DNA of 64,000 nt from Plasmopara viticola (Eukaryota; Oomycota; Peronosporomycetes; Peronosporales; Peronosporaceae), in contig MBPM02000082.1 in NCBI GenBank assembly GCA_001695595.3, forward strand, positions 124,001-188,000, given 5' to 3'. Each line of letters begins with the position of its first letter. The stretch's first letter is position 1. Below the pieces are notes generated by a model. That model was not told the DNA's origin. It saw nothing but the letters and a program-made list of their open reading frames with translations, and searched no databases. Below are positions 1-12,048 of this stretch, piece after piece. A program made the translations under genes and the position numbers.

Positions 1-1140
1 CAGCATGTCGGTATGAAGATACCGCACCAGTTACGACACGACAACTCTCGTTAAAAGCTTCAATCTCTTGAAATGGAAAACAGCAGCGCAAGCTGTTTTT
101 TGAGTAGCGCGAGGTGGCTCTTATCCCAAAACGGGAGAGTTTAAAGTAGACGTCTAATCCAATAGCGCTCGGCTCTAACAAAACGTAGAGACCGGTACGT
201 CTCGAAGGTACTACAAGTCTTCTATTTTACCCCACATATATGGATTTACTCGAGCTGAACGAGATGTCTACGTCGAAGCTCAAAACGTCTGTGATTTCAA
301 TAGTATTGCTAGTGGTGGTCATTTGACCTACAGAAAGAATCATTTCCTTACTTTTACGTGCTAAAAAAAGACACAAAAAGCCACCTAGTATACGAAGCAG
401 ACACACGAAGTATGTCCTAGATTTTTGCATAGACGTCGTGTTATATATGATTATGATTTACCAAAATAGATTTCGATAAACCCCTTCATCAGCGGTACCA
501 CCTGAACAATTTGAGCCTTACAGAATTAATTTTTTTCTAGGATACGATTTTTTTAAGTAGAAAGTAGCCTGACTTTGTCAACGTAAGATTTCGTGCAAAC
601 CAAAAGGAGGATTGAGTTTGAGCGAGCACGTTCACGCATCTCATGCCGATAGTCTGTGGCAGAAAGCGTCATGGCAAGGATGCATCATGAGCGCTTAAAT
701 CTTCTCAGTTTGGCCATCATCCTGGCACTGGTGCTTATTGTAAAAGGATGTGGCAGGATGGAAGGTTTAATATACTGCGCACTTGACCCGGTCGATGTAT
801 ATTGTTTGTTTTTCTTATGAAAAAGCAACGAACATTGACCTCAGTCAGCTTTTGTGTGATAATATCGTTTCTGTATTTATACAGAGAACAAAAACAGGGG
901 TACGTTCCAATGACGCCGAATAAAATTTGTACCTGTAAAGATTTTTATCCTATGACATGTATAATCGTGTCGAAAATGTAAGCAGTTTCCCAACAATATA
1001 AAAAATCACAACCGGGACTCTTAGGTCAGACTCACTGCTAAAGTACTATCGAAATTTACCGCCTGAACAATAGTGAACTAACCATCTGTGTAGTGTGCAA
1101 AAAACTCACTCAGCTCATAAACAAATATTAGGCGCTGTTA
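1..1140. repeat. U-repeat, terminal section (copy 1)
   Basis: Degenerate repeat, no gene recognised. The stretch is colinear by eye with about 28,080-28,900, 50,330-51,010 and 60,960-61,620. Shared landmarks include the cagcatgtcggtac start, a run near 'gagaccggta', a block with 'ttcttatcccacaag' in the better copies, and a block with 'gcaaaccgcaaggagga' or close variants near 600 (also at 50,880 and 61,450). The reading frames are short and not shared between copies, so it is treated as non-coding or long-decayed sequence. Confidence 0.55.
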
Positions 1141-1379
1141 TAGCTATACAGGCATGCGCGCTGACAAGATAAAGGGTTTGTGAAATGGTCACTATCTCGC
1201 CGTCGTTACCTTGCTTCATTCATTATTGCTGCTATAGATTGGATTATGAAGCGCCTAACATTCACCAATGCTTTATAAAGCCTTTTTGTCGATTTATCAT
1301 AAATATAAGGGACAATGGAAAAGACATACTTTTTTTAAAATTAAATGGAAATAAAACTCCTCTAAAACAAAATAAATGA

Positions 1380-2270
1380 TGAAAAAGCAAAAATATATAC
1401 CTAGCATTAAACATTTCTGCAACAATGGCAAACATAAACATGTAAGAAAAAGAAATAGAGAATTATACCTTTAAATAGTAATTTAACCGCATGCAATCTT
1501 TGAAGAGATGGTTAAGATGCAATGCAAACAGAGAGATGGCGCGGGTTCAAATCTGCTTGTTACAAAGTGGCTCAAATTTGCTGAACATACCAAACAATGG
1601 GGTGTGGTTATATCTTATGCTGCCGCTGCATCACTTCGATGTTAAAATTGTGGAACCAGTTCAAGTATGTCAACTACATCGTTTGTTGTGTCGGTTCGTA
1701 TTGAAACAAACAAGCCAATGGAGTAGGCTGTTGAGGTCAACAGTACCCATGGTAACTGCACATGCGGTTATATGAAGGATGTGAATGCTCCATGTCGAAA
1801 CCTCATAGCAGCACGTGCAGAATTGTTATTCGGAGATATGTGGTCAACCAAAACGTATCTACTTTCTACGATGAAGCACTCGAAGTGAAGCCATTTGTGA
1901 CAACAAGCGAACTGGTAAAGAGTGAGCATCTTCCACCAAATCCATTCAAAAGAAAAGGTCGACCCAAAAAGAAGCGGATCGAATCCTAGCATGCTACATT
2001 AGAAGTTGACGCGCCAAAATGTGTTTATCGATGCGGCAGCTGTGGTCAAGTGGGACACAATATGCGTCGATGCACCAGTAATGCGCAGCATGGAAGTGTA
2101 TTTTCTTTAGTGAGTTAGGTATATTTTCTTGATTTTTTTTTTCCAATAGTAATTTTACTTCGTAGGTAGATTTTTTCCTTTTTGCTGGATTCAAGGTATA
2201 CTTTTTTTCATTTCATTTTAAAAAAGGTATATCTTTTCCATTCTCCCTAAATATAATTAATTTTAAGTAT
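1380..2270 (+). mobile_element. MULE element remnant (family M1, copy 1)
   Basis: Non-coding flanks and the transposase relic match the copy at 62,226-63,020. Shared blocks include 'tatacctagca' (about 1400 and 62,300) and 'ttaagatgcaatgcaaaca' (about 1513 and 62,420). Both copies keep only the transposase C-terminus, so each is an internally deleted or truncated element. The ends are uncertain here; the T-rich 'ggtatattttc' sequence after 2119 may be the remains of the right terminus. Confidence 0.5.
1484..2100 (+). pseudogene. MULE transposase C-terminal relic
   Basis: Decayed C-terminal part of a Mutator-like (MULE) transposase. In one frame near 1760-1850 there is a SWIM-type pattern: CGY, then about nine residues, then CRN where CRH is expected. 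This is followed by a basic linker containing KRKGRPKKKRIES (about 1950-1988). After one in-frame stop comes a CCHC zinc knuckle CGSCGQVGHNMRRC (about 2035-2076), which fits C-x2-C-x4-H-x4-C. SWIM, basic linker and knuckle in this order are typical of MULE/FAR1-like transposases. Frameshifts near 1680-1770 and the stop after IES make it non-functional. A second copy of the same family lies at 62,390-62,990 and supports the identification. Confidence 0.65.
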
Positions 2271-2279
2271 GTCTTTATG

Positions 2280-2757
2280 ATCGATGGCGATGCACGGACG
2301 AAGGTTTGGAACCAGAAATCCAGTTTACTGGGGTAATTTACGTGAGCATCAAATAGTTCGGCATCGCCGCTGTATCGTTGTTCTACCATCCTTGCTATAG
2401 AAGATCAGATTTGACCAGGCCAAAAATAAAATCACACCGGCTTCATTTCTTACGCAATGTGAATTTCTGTTGATGCAAGTAAATCTGACCAATACCAGCC
2501 AATGCTTGGGTCGTATCTGCTATATGCGGCAGTGAAGTCTTAGCTGATGATTTGCATCCATTATATTTGTAGCCAGGCCACAAAATGTAGAGCAGCCGTC
2601 AGCTTAGTCGCTGAACCGGCACCTTGGAGCAGATTAGTCCCCGCAGCGTTTATGGTCGCTTAGATACCGGCGTGTATGTACCATATGGCTCCTTTTTTCT
2701 AAGTGGATACGCAAATGGAGATTAGGAATGCATTCCAAAAGCACAACTCTTTTGTTT
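2280..2757. other. Conserved 5' flank of effector pseudogene
   Basis: No gene. The last 300 bp resembles the regions upstream of effectors A, B, C and D: 'cagtgcttggg'-like blocks, 'tagccaggcca' or 'tagccaagcc', and 'gcaaatggaga' followed by 'aggaatgcattcca'. The conservation upstream of several paralogues suggests a shared promoter region copied with the genes. Confidence 0.5.
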
Positions 2758-2766
2758 TTCATTCGG
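2758..2766 (+). promoter_or_regulatory. Decayed oomycete initiator-like element
   Basis: A 'ttcattcgg' sequence lies 16 bp before the pseudogene ATG. It sits where effectors B and D carry TCATTYYNCAWTT-like initiators. The second half (CAWTTT) is lost. Confidence 0.35.
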
Positions 2767-2781
2767 CCAGCAAGTTAACAG

Positions 2782-3872
2782 ATGCGACTTTGCAGCATTG
2801 CTTCAGCGTTTCTAACACTTCTCTTCAGTAACGCACGAGCCATCGCTTCTGCGAATGCGACAGCGTCCCCCACATCTCAAGGGACTTTTCCATTAATTTG
2901 ACATTGATCTGGTACCTACCGTCGTCTGCAAGCGACGAAGAGAGGGTGATTGGTAAGGAAGATATCGGCTGGGAGAAAAATATCATCTTACTGGCCAAAA
3001 GCACGGTGGCTGTGTGGAAACACGATGCCAACATTCAACTTGAGCTCAAAATAGCTTGGTGGAGCCTGACAAATCCGCATCCTTGCTTTGTTTTGTCCGA
3101 GCTGAAGCTCGATAAGGTCGACAAGAACATTTTGTCAAATCCTCGGTTTCATAGGTTGGTCAATTACGTGAAAATCTACAGTTTGGGGCATTTCAATAAA
3201 AAAGTGTCGATTGTAAAGAAGTCGTGGACGCTGTACGGTGATTATAAGCCGGGGATGATGCCGAAAGAGGCCCCGAAAGATGCAGACACGTCACTTCAAG
3301 CTTTGGCCCCGAATTGTAGATTGAGTTGATGTAGTTTTGGAAATATCGTCAATTAGACGGGAGCAGGATCTTCGAAACCTTGCGCTTAGACGAGTTTGAG
3401 TCGAGCTTGCTATCGGACCCTGTGTTGAAGGTCTAGAGCATTACTGTCAGCGAATACAACCCTGGTCCATCAACCACGCTATTTAAACAGCTGTGCAACT
3501 CCTACAGTGACATGGGTCTGTCAACGCTATTGAATATCGAAAAGCGGTCAGAAAAAACAGCAGAGCTAGCGACAAATCTTTAAAACTAATTACTTCATCT
3601 CTGGTTAGATGATCGTGTGACACCGTAGCTTGCTTTCAGACATATAATGCTTGACGGAAGCCAAAGCATCTTCTCGGTAAGCCGGAGGTTATAGTCTGGA
3701 GGGAGTTTGCGAGAATGTGTCGAGAAGAGAAAAAGAAGGACGTGACTCTCAGCGAAAACATCAAGTCATTTTCTACCCTGACGAGATTGAGCTTATCATT
3801 CACTCCGCAACGACTGATAATGGATAGAAGTTGGCGAATGACCTGAAGATTGCGCAAACTAGCACCAACCAT
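2782..3872 (+). pseudogene. dEER/WY-type effector pseudogene
   Basis: Decayed paralogue of effectors A-D. The ATG at 2782 opens a signal-peptide-like segment (MRLCSIASAFLTLLF...) and the ANATASP stretch typical of this family, then hits a TGA after about 39 codons. The reading resumes in another frame with a SDEER match to the dEER motif (about 2925-2945). A first WY-like module follows (AWW ... FVLSELKLDKV ... VNYVKIY; about 3050-3330). After another stop and frame changes, pieces of the second and third modules remain (for example LFKQLCNSYSDMGLSTLL and MLDGS, 3360-3870). At least three lesions are present. The Ty1/copia insertion at 3873 truncates or follows its 3' end. Confidence 0.75.
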
Positions 3873-4018
3873 TGTTGAAATTACACCGCTGAATGTATGT
3901 TAAACAGGTGGATGGCTTCACGGTAATTACAAGTACGTCACAATTAGTAATTACGTATGGTAGGCGCTCATTGGTCAGGATAAATACATTCACTTCGATT
4001 TCTACTTTCTTCTCAACA
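3873..4018 (+). repeat. Ty1/copia 5' LTR
   Basis: 146-bp repeat with TGTTGA ... TCAACA ends. It differs from the partner at 7707-7852 at about 13 positions by eye, roughly 9%, mostly transitions. The flanking 5 bp ACCAT (3868-3872) matches ACCGT (7853-7857) at 4 of 5 positions, consistent with an aged target-site duplication. Confidence 0.85.
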
Positions 4019-4065
4019 GGTAAACAGCCGCAAACAACAGCCTCGCATCACCACACCTTCACCGC

Positions 4066-7000
4066 CATGACTACCAAGCGCACCGAGGTCCTCCTAGGAG
4101 ATGGTAATTACTACCATGAGGATGGCCCTCGCAAGAAAAGGGCTTCTTGGGCACATTATGGGCGCGAAGGACGAGAGCGAAATTACGAAGACGAGGCTCG
4201 TGAATGACGCCAAGGCATTGGGTATAATTGCCCAGAGCGTCGAGATTCAACACCAGACCAAGATACGGTCTGCTACTCGTGCCTTGGAGGCATGGGGAAC
4301 GCTTCGCGATTTCTACCATCGTTCCACTCTGCACAACCGTGTCACGATGACACGGCGCCTTCTTGAGATTAAGATGGAGAGTGGCACTCGCATGGTGGAA
4401 CATCTGGACGCGTTCGATGAGCTGGTCGTGGGACTCCAGATGACGGGAGAGCCCGTGGATGAATCAAGACAGCTAGTGGTGCTTTGAGCAGCTTGCCGGC
4501 GGAATATGAAATAATACCTTCTATCGTGGAGAACGCCAAGGACATCACTCTGATCGAAGTCAAGGAGAAGCTGTTGAAGGAGTCAGACAGACTACAGAAG
4601 AAGGAAGCAAGTGAGAAAGCGTTTCGGGCCATAGACAATGATGGACGAATCAAGGGCAGACGAGGAAGTGGCCGAAAGAGTTACGCGCCACGCAAGGGCG
4701 GCGGTATTCGGGGAAAATGCTTCAATTGTGACCAGACTGGTCATATGAAACGGGACTGCCCAGCTGCTGAGAACCGTTCCAGAAACCGTTATAGCGGTAA
4801 TGATGCAGTGTTTGCTGTGTGGGATGAGCATTCAGTAAGCTGGCTGATCGACAGTGGTGCGACGTCGCACAGACCCCCTCACCGAAGTGACTTGATCGAC
4901 TTCAAGCAACTTAAAGACGACGTCAAGGTAACAATTGCAGATGGCAGAAAGTTACGCGTCGAAGAAGCTAAAATGGTTAAGCATATCGGCTTAGATGGAA
5001 GACGCATGTCGATGATGGAAGTGCTGTTTATCCCTGGACTTGACAGACGTCTACTTTCGGTGGGAAAGCTTGCCTAACGTGGACTAAGTGTGGAGTTTCA
5101 GCGTGCTTCGTGCACCATTTGGAACAAGAACAATGCTTTGGCAACTGGGACAAGAAACGGGAAAGCTTACACACTGGATTGTCAGCAAGAGGAGGCACGA
5201 TTGGCGCAATACTCGGGAGCTGATAGTCAGTGGGAGTGATTGCACGCTCGTATGGGACTTCTAAGTGAGGACGTTTTAGTGAATACTATGCGATCCACAG
5301 AAGGTATTCCTGCGCTAAAACAAGGTATCAAGACCCTGTGTGGTGGATGCATAAACGGCAAGCAGACGATCAAAGCCTTTCCAGGACGCTCCATGACAAA
5401 GACATCACGTGCATTGGAATTAGTTCACACAGACGTGATGGGACCCATGAAGACACTTTGGAAAGGAGGTGCTAAATACAATTTGACTTTTGTGGATGAT
5501 TATTCACGATATGTGGTGGCTTACTTTCTGGCAAAGAAGAGTGAAGTTGCCGACAAGATCAAGATGTTCAAAGCACTGCATGAGATTCAATGGGGAACCC
5601 GTATCAAGTGGCTGCGTCCGGACAACGGAACGGAGTTTGTCAACAAGACAGTTACATTTATGTCAGCGGAACGGTATCATACATCAGCGTACAGTACCAT
5701 ACAGTCCCCAACAAAATGAAATTGCAGAACGAATGAACCGTACGATAATGGAAAAGGCACGGAGCATGCTACACTACAAGTGTGTTCCGACATGTACGTG
5801 GGCAGAGGCAGTAAGCACTGCGGTGTACCTTATCAACCGCTCTCCTAATACAATGCACCCAAATAACACCGCATATGAACTGGGATAGATGAAGCCTCGG
5901 ATGGATCATCTTGGGGTGTTTGAGTCTTATGGATATGCTCAAGTTGATCAAGTGATGAGGACGAAGCTCGAAGCCAAAAGCTTCAAGTGCATGTTCCTTG
6001 TTTATGCCGAAGACACCAAGGGATACCGAGCGAACGATTTGAAGAAAGACGAGATATCAGTATCACGGTCGGTGAAGCCGGACGAGCGTGAAGTGGGCGG
6101 CATTTATGAGACGCACCCGCCCAAACAAATTAAAGTGATACACGTTACCAAAGACAACGATGAAAGTGCAGTGTCCGAGCCGACGGAACACCAACAAGAT
6201 CAAGATGAACCTATGGAGCATGAAGAAGAAGACGAAATTCCAGATGCTCCAATGAATGAGGAGATTTCGGCACAAATGAGTCAAGGGTCGAGATGCTTCG
6301 ATTACCGACCTCAGTACACTCTGAACTGACAGAGTACAGAACTCCTACACTTGATGCACAGGAAGATCGATTGGTATTTCGACCGCAAGTGGAACGTTCA
6401 AGGCGTACACATGAGCCAATGTTGTTGTTGGAAAACGGATCAAATGCCGATGAAAGTCTTGAGGGAAGCGAAAGACCGCCATTTTCAAAGCGTGCAAGGA
6501 TTGATAAACACGGCCTTATAGCTTAAGCTATTCTCGCTTACGCTGTGAGTTTTAATGAAGAATCAGACTTGCATACCACGTATGCGCAGGCTATATCTAG
6601 TGACGAGACAGAACAGTGGCGACAAGCGATGGACGCCGAATTACAGTCGCATCACCAAAACAAGACATGGACACTCGTTCCACGAGAATCAATTGGACGT
6701 TCGATTGGATGCCGCTGGGTCTTTGCTAAGAAGCGTGACCAGAATGGATGTGTTGTGCGCTACAAAGCACGATTGGTGGCTAAAGGCTTCAAGCAGAAAT
6801 ACGGCGTGGATTTCTTCAAGACTTACTCTTCAGTGGCCAACATGAACTCAATTCGAGTTGTACTCGCAGTGTGTGCGGTATTAGGCTACAAAATGGAACA
6901 GCTGGACGTCGACACCGCCTTTCTCAACAGTGTGCTGTCGGATCGTGTTCACATCACAGTGACCAAGTACAGAAGCTGAGCGTTCAGAGATGCGGTCAAG

Positions 7001-7693
7001 ACCATACCGCTCCCTAATTGGATGTCTGCTATATGTTACAACTTGCACTCGGCCGGACGTCGCATACATCGTGACACAACTGTCTCGATTTCTCGAGAAT
7101 CCGGGGTTATCACATTGGAACCCCCCAATTCGTGTATTGCGCTACTTAGATTCGACACGTCATCATGGGATCGTTTACAAAGAGGAACGGGAAAGGTGAT
7201 TGTTGAAGCTTTTTCGGATGCTGACTGGGGTAGCAACACCATTGACAGACGGTCTGTCTCAGGTGTGCTGATCAACGTTGGTAAAGCTCCAGTTGTATTC
7301 AAGTCCAAGTATCAGAGAACCGTTGCACTAAGTTCCGCAGAAGCAGAGTATATGGCGCTAAGCTTGTGCACACGAGAAGTACCTTGGGCGCGCGCAATGC
7401 TCAAGGACATGGGTCAAGAACAAGTGGGAGGCACGCAAATATGGGAAGACAATCAAGGTGCGATAGCTTTGACAAACAACGCGGGCTACCACGCACGTAC
7501 AAAGCACGTGGACATCAGACATCACTTTATTCGGGAGAACGGTCAGCATGGATTACTCAAGATTGGCTACATTGATACGAAGAGTCAGCTTGCAGATATG
7601 CTAACCAAGGCGCTTGAAACAAAGATGCTGAAGTATCTGCGCGAAGCCTCCGGAATCAAGACCAAGTCAGCAACAAAGGACACACAGCATTAG
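4066..7693 (+). pseudogene. copia gag-pol polyprotein, broken
   Basis: Polyprotein relic read over several frames. Gag (4066-4800) contains the helical LEAW...L domain and a CCHC knuckle CFNCDQTGHMKRDC (4718-4759). The aspartic protease has WLIDSGATSH (4841-4870). The GAG-pre-integrase and integrase core span 5240-5890, with HTDVMGPM, VDDYSRY, RPDNGTEF and NEIAERMNRT. RT starts near 6570 (WRQAMDAEL, CRWVFAKK, YKARLVAKGF, LDVDTAFLN) but stops at 6979. It resumes at PYRSLIGCLLY (about 7000), so the central RT block, including the catalytic YVDD-type motif, is missing. The RNase H region (7200-7600) has FSDADWG, SSAEAEYMAL, EDNQGAI and ARTKHVDIRHHF. The expected product is a nonfunctional fragment set. 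Confidence 0.92.
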
Positions 7694-7706
7694 CGGTGAG
7701 TGGGAG

Positions 7707-7852
7707 TGGTAAAATTACACCGCTGAATGCATGTTGAACAGGTGGATGGCTTCACAGTAATTACAAGTACGTCACAATCAATAATTACATATGGTAGCCG
7801 TTCATTGGTCAGAATAAATATATTCACTTCGGTTTCTACTTTCTTCTCAACA
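7707..7852 (+). repeat. Ty1/copia 3' LTR
   Basis: 146-bp partner of the LTR at 3873-4018, same length without gaps. It starts TGGTAAAATT and ends TCTCAACA, followed by ACCGT. Confidence 0.85.
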
Positions 7853-7856
7853 ACCG

Positions 7857-10800
7857 TGCTGCAGTTTTAGGGGGAACAAGATTATTAAATACATTAATCA
7901 AACAAAAAAAACTTCATACCATGTGATACCTATATCTTACCATATCGAAAATCGATATATATACGCTTTTTGGGATTTCTGGTTCATTAATTAAATTAGT
8001 TTTAAACGATTTACGACCTTTATCTAGCTTATAGCTTTGTGTTTCCAAAACACCTTTGATGTGGCAGCAAAAAATCAACGTTCAAGCTCGCTCAGTATTG
8101 TCACCATACTGCCGATTGTATTGTATTTCACCACGCAATGGGCGCACAAAACGTTTCACCATAGAGTCTCATACCTATCGACGTCTGGCTGGACCGAAAA
8201 TTGTGTGGTAAGCAGTTGTCTTTTCTATAACTGTGCTTCTTCGAAGCTCGATTACCAGAGAACTGTTTTAGCAAGGAAGGCTCTGAAAGAAGGCTTTCAT
8301 TTCATCGTGGAGTACGCCTTTCATTCTTCCTTGTTCGGTTGTCCACAAGCACCTCCACAATTAAACGATGAGTATGCCGAGGTGCCACGAGCGCTTCGGC
8401 GCACAATCGTCTAGCTTAAGCTCTTCAATGTTACAAACAAGGCTTCAGCAAACGCTCACATTGTCTTCCAATCTAATCACTCCGTAAAATGCTCAATAGG
8501 GCTGAGACTTGGATTGGACGCTCATACAAATAGATAGAGAAGGCTATGCTTCTCAGAACCATAGACTCGACCCAGGATGTCTTTGTTTATGGATCCACTA
8601 GGTGAAAGAGCTAGAGGAAAAGAGTAAGGCTAAAAACGACTGACTCAGTATATTCCTTGGGTGCGCTCAGTGGACGAAGCAACCAACGCAGTGGGTCAAG
8701 GGCTATGTAACTTGCTCACAGCCATGACCGACGCAAGTCACCTTCTCATGCAAGGTCATCTCATCCTCTTGTCAAGAGGTCGACAAAGAAGACGAGGGCC
8801 TTTTAAAGGGAAAGCACCCATGTGATACAGGCTATAATGTATGCTCACTTGCTTTGCTCCCCGCAAGGCCCAGGCATCTATGAACGGCACTTTGGTCAAA
8901 AGAGCCATTTTTCCAGCACGAACTTACAGCGGATATTTCTTACAATTATAAATCTTTTTGAATGATTTAAAGTTAAATTGTAAGTAGTCAGCGGCCAACA
9001 CTTGTATAGAGAATCTATTAGTTCTTCCAGCGCAATGCACTGAACTTTGAAATGACAGGAATAAACACCAACGGCGAGAAAGGAAGAAATTCGAAGCAAT
9101 GCTTTTGAGTGGAGCATGATAGTAGAACTTTTGGTACTGAATAGTGCTCTTCTGATACAGCACTCGTGACACAGGTGGCTGAAGCTCAGACAAAATGAAA
9201 TAAGCTCTATAACCGTACGTGGGGAGAAAATATAAGCCTCTAAAAGGTGCTTCTGAAATTTGGCAGCAGGGTTACTCGAGGGTTTCCAGCCAAGACGTTA
9301 AGAATAAGCCTTGGCGATTTGCACGCGACACACAGGGCAATTTTGCGTTTGCTTTCGACCATGCGAAGAATAACTGGCTATGCCACAAACGAAATAAAAA
9401 GCATTACGTAAAGCTACTGGAAAACGCTTGTTGTGGATAGCATTTGCCGCAGGCCATGCGTAATAGAGTCGGTCAAAGGCAGAGGCTTTTAGGGTGCTGC
9501 CTGTTTGATGCGTCTAAAGCTGAAGACATCTCACTGAGCGGGGATGTGCGTTGTCACGTTACTATATTGATGCCAGGCCAGTCTCCATACGACAAGACGC
9601 TTTGAGACCACTAAATCCTGTAAAGGGAAGGAAGTAACGCCAGATGCTTGCTGAGCAGCGCAGGGCGTCTTGTATTGATCAGAAGGGCACAAAAGTCAAA
9701 AGCGCTAGAGTTCATCGAATTCTTAGTTCGATGGCACAATAAACCTTGGTCATATCACACAAGTTAATTTTCCGCTTGAGCTGAGCGAGATGTTTATGAC
9801 ATAGCTCAGAAAATCTATGACCTTAATGGTGTTGCCGAATTGGTGGTTAGTCGACCTACAGAAGAGATCGCTTTTTTACCTTTGCTCTCGCAGAAGCCGC
9901 AAAGATTCCGCTCAGTATTTGGAGCATACCTTGATTTAGAAGAACACATCTGATCCATATTACATCTGCTAAGATTTTGTCTTATGAGCTGACGACAAGA
10001 CGATCAAGTCGCACGTACAGCTGTCGAAGAGTCTGCGGCGTATTTTGCTGCCGATCTTTGACGACCTCCAATGGCGGCTCGCATTCCGGCTCCTGCCCGT
10101 TCGATCGCGCTTCTGGTTCCTCGAGGCCATGAACCCAAACATCCGCAAGTGTGTCTTCGACAAATTAAGGTGGGCGTTATAGATTGGGTCCGAGAAAATC
10201 ACCGCGTGGCACGGCAGTAACAGTTGCAAATCAAATGAGACTTCGTCAACACAGCTTCTGCGCAAACTACGGGGTAGAAAGATGCGAAATTGAATGTCGG
10301 CGGTGAATTTTTCCCTCAATTTTAATAGGTACTTATCAGAAAAAAATACAGTGGTCAAAGTAAACTTAGTTTTAATAACTTGTGAATCGACTCTTAGATT
10401 GAAATGCTATCTTCGATTGCCTATACTAAGCGTATTCAGCTATGGTTGGTCATCATCTTGGCACTAGCGCTTTTTTAAGGACACGACAGGATGGGTGGGA
10501 TGTGTAGTGCTCACTCGACCAAGCCAATTAATTATATTAGCTTTCAAACTGAAGAGTGCCGTACTGTTGACCGCGGTCAGCACTTCTTACGTCTGAGAGT
10601 GCGTAGTCAGGAGAGCTATCGATTGAGCCTGCTAGCTCTTTAAGGCATATGTACCGATGTAATTGATAGTATTGCTTCTGTAGTCATACAGAGCACGGAA
10701 ACAGCGACATGTAACATCGTCATGAAAATACTCGATACTTTCAGCGTGTTAAATTCATAATCAACGATCGATCACTTTTACAATCCACCGCTGGTGCGTT

Positions 10801-12048
10801 AGAAAATTTGTCGTGCGTGTAGTGCGAAATGGAACACGATTTGCAACTTAAGCCTCTCTTTCAAGATTCCCACAGATCATAAAGAAGTCATTGGGAGTAG
10901 AAGTAGCCGTACAAACATCCGCGTTGGTGAGGTAAACCATCGTATTGTTGCTTGATTTATGATTGTTGATATATCCCGGGTCTGAAATGCCTAACGATCG
11001 CCAATACTTTATAGAGCTTTTTGTCGAATATAATTCTTATAGTATGACATAGTAATATATGGAGTTCCATAAAACTCTCCACTGATCTCGTTGGGTACGC
11101 TTAGAATTCTTGCGCACAATATTTTACATTGGAAGCTTATTAAACTTTGTTTACAAATCATAGAAGATAAAATGAAATCAAACCAAACCAATAAATTTAT
11201 AGAAGAATTAGAGTAGTTCTTATTACGCAAGCCATAAAAATGTGATGAGTTGCCTCGTTAATTTGGCTTAAGCGCTGAGATTCCATACCATACTATTGCT
11301 ACCACTTATTACACTACCAGTACAGTAAATCGTCTCTATCAGTCTGTAAATAAGTAGAGCTGATCCTTATGCTTGAATGAACGTAGCAATACAATCTTGG
11401 CTGCATAATTGTCATAAAAGAACAAAAAGTAGCTACATAAAGCTTGTTGCATTCGACAATTTAGATTTTTTTGGCTTGGTTTTCTGGCATATATGCTACC
11501 TCGTGTATATATCTCCCGGGTAGCACAGATTCGACGTCTAGTGAGACCGAAAACTGTGTTAGGTATTTGTCGTTACGATAACTGCGCAATATTTGCCGGA
11601 CAAACGGTCGGGCGAAAACAACTTCTCGCTCCACAGTCTATTTTTCTTTTGTGTTCTTGGCAACTTACCTTTGGACGATGGTATGTCGAGGAGGGCCACG
11701 TGCGTTCTGGCGCACACTCTTCTGGCTTTTGACCGCTGGGGCTGCAACGATACCTTGGGCTAAAAAGAATGTAATTAATTACTCTTATCACTAGGGGTTG
11801 CGCCTTGAAGATCTTTGACTTGTATTAGCCATGCGAAGTCTCTCAGACGAATAGACATTGAAGGTTGTGCTTGGACATTGTAAGTAATAGGGAAACTTAC
11901 AGTTTAAAGTTAGGTGGCTTGGTAAAACCAAGATGAAAGCCACTTGGGAGCCCGTAGGAATCTAAAGCAGATTTCCCGACTCGTTCACCTCTTCTGGGAA
12001 TTCAACCGATGAGCCCTTTCTTCAAAAAAAGGCATCTACTTAGAGGGA
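7857..12048. repeat. U-repeat array (copy 2), about 3.4-kb period
   Basis: Degenerate, non-coding by present reading. It is colinear with 17,272-21,400. Both start with a 'tgcagtttt..ggaacaaga' block (7858; 17,282). Both then carry a 'caccacgcaatgggcgcacaaa' block (8130; 17,572), a DRKL-coding stretch (8193; 17,640), a 'cctccacaatt..acgatgag' block, a 'gccattgttccagca'-like block (about 8910; 18,330) and an EF-like 'gacac-caatggtgacg' family block (about 9065; 18,490). A second unit starts near 11,490-11,535 (the DRKL stretch again) and is cut by the gypsy-associated repeat at 12,049. Unit spacing 8193 to 11,535 is about 3.34 kb. No intact gene is seen apart from the coding fragment at 9988-10,182. 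Confidence 0.6.
9988..10182 (+). pseudogene. Orphan coding fragment of unknown protein
   Basis: A 64-codon open stretch with no own start codon, bounded by TGA upstream (9985-9987) and TAG (10,180-10,182). Its codon use (GAC, AAG, CTG, CGC, GTC) is far more gene-like and G+C-richer than the AT-rich repeat around it. The translation contains LSKSLRRILLPIFDDLQW, FRLLP and FWFLEAMNPNIRKCVFDKL. The equivalent position of the sister repeat (about 19,430) lacks this segment, so it was probably inserted or captured. I do not recognise the protein family. The longer minus-strand ORF covering it is taken to be its shadow. Confidence 0.45.

Larger units (their letters stand above)
3868..7857 (+). mobile_element. 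Ty1/copia retrotransposon, LTR to LTR, defective
   Basis: Complete LTR-bounded structure of about 4 kb including target duplications. The internal region keeps copia order: gag, protease, integrase, reverse transcriptase, RNase H. Lesions: frameshifts and stops in gag (about 4200 and 4487), after protease (5077), in integrase (about 5700) and before RT. There is also an internal deletion in RT near 6965-6990, so the element cannot be autonomous. A purine-rich stretch (GGTGAGTGGGAG, about 7695-7706) directly before the 3' LTR fits a polypurine tract. It inserted at the end of the effector pseudogene. Confidence 0.9.

Noticed and set aside
8037..8414. 125-codon plus-strand ORF at the start of the U repeat
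   Set aside because: The sister at 17,552 has a different, shorter frame over the same blocks; the conserved signal is at DNA level and in the DRKL frame, not this one.
9969..10358. 129-codon minus-strand ORF in the U repeat
   Set aside because: Shadow of the plus-strand coding fragment at 9988-10,182, which has the better codon use; the rest is not conserved in the sister copy.
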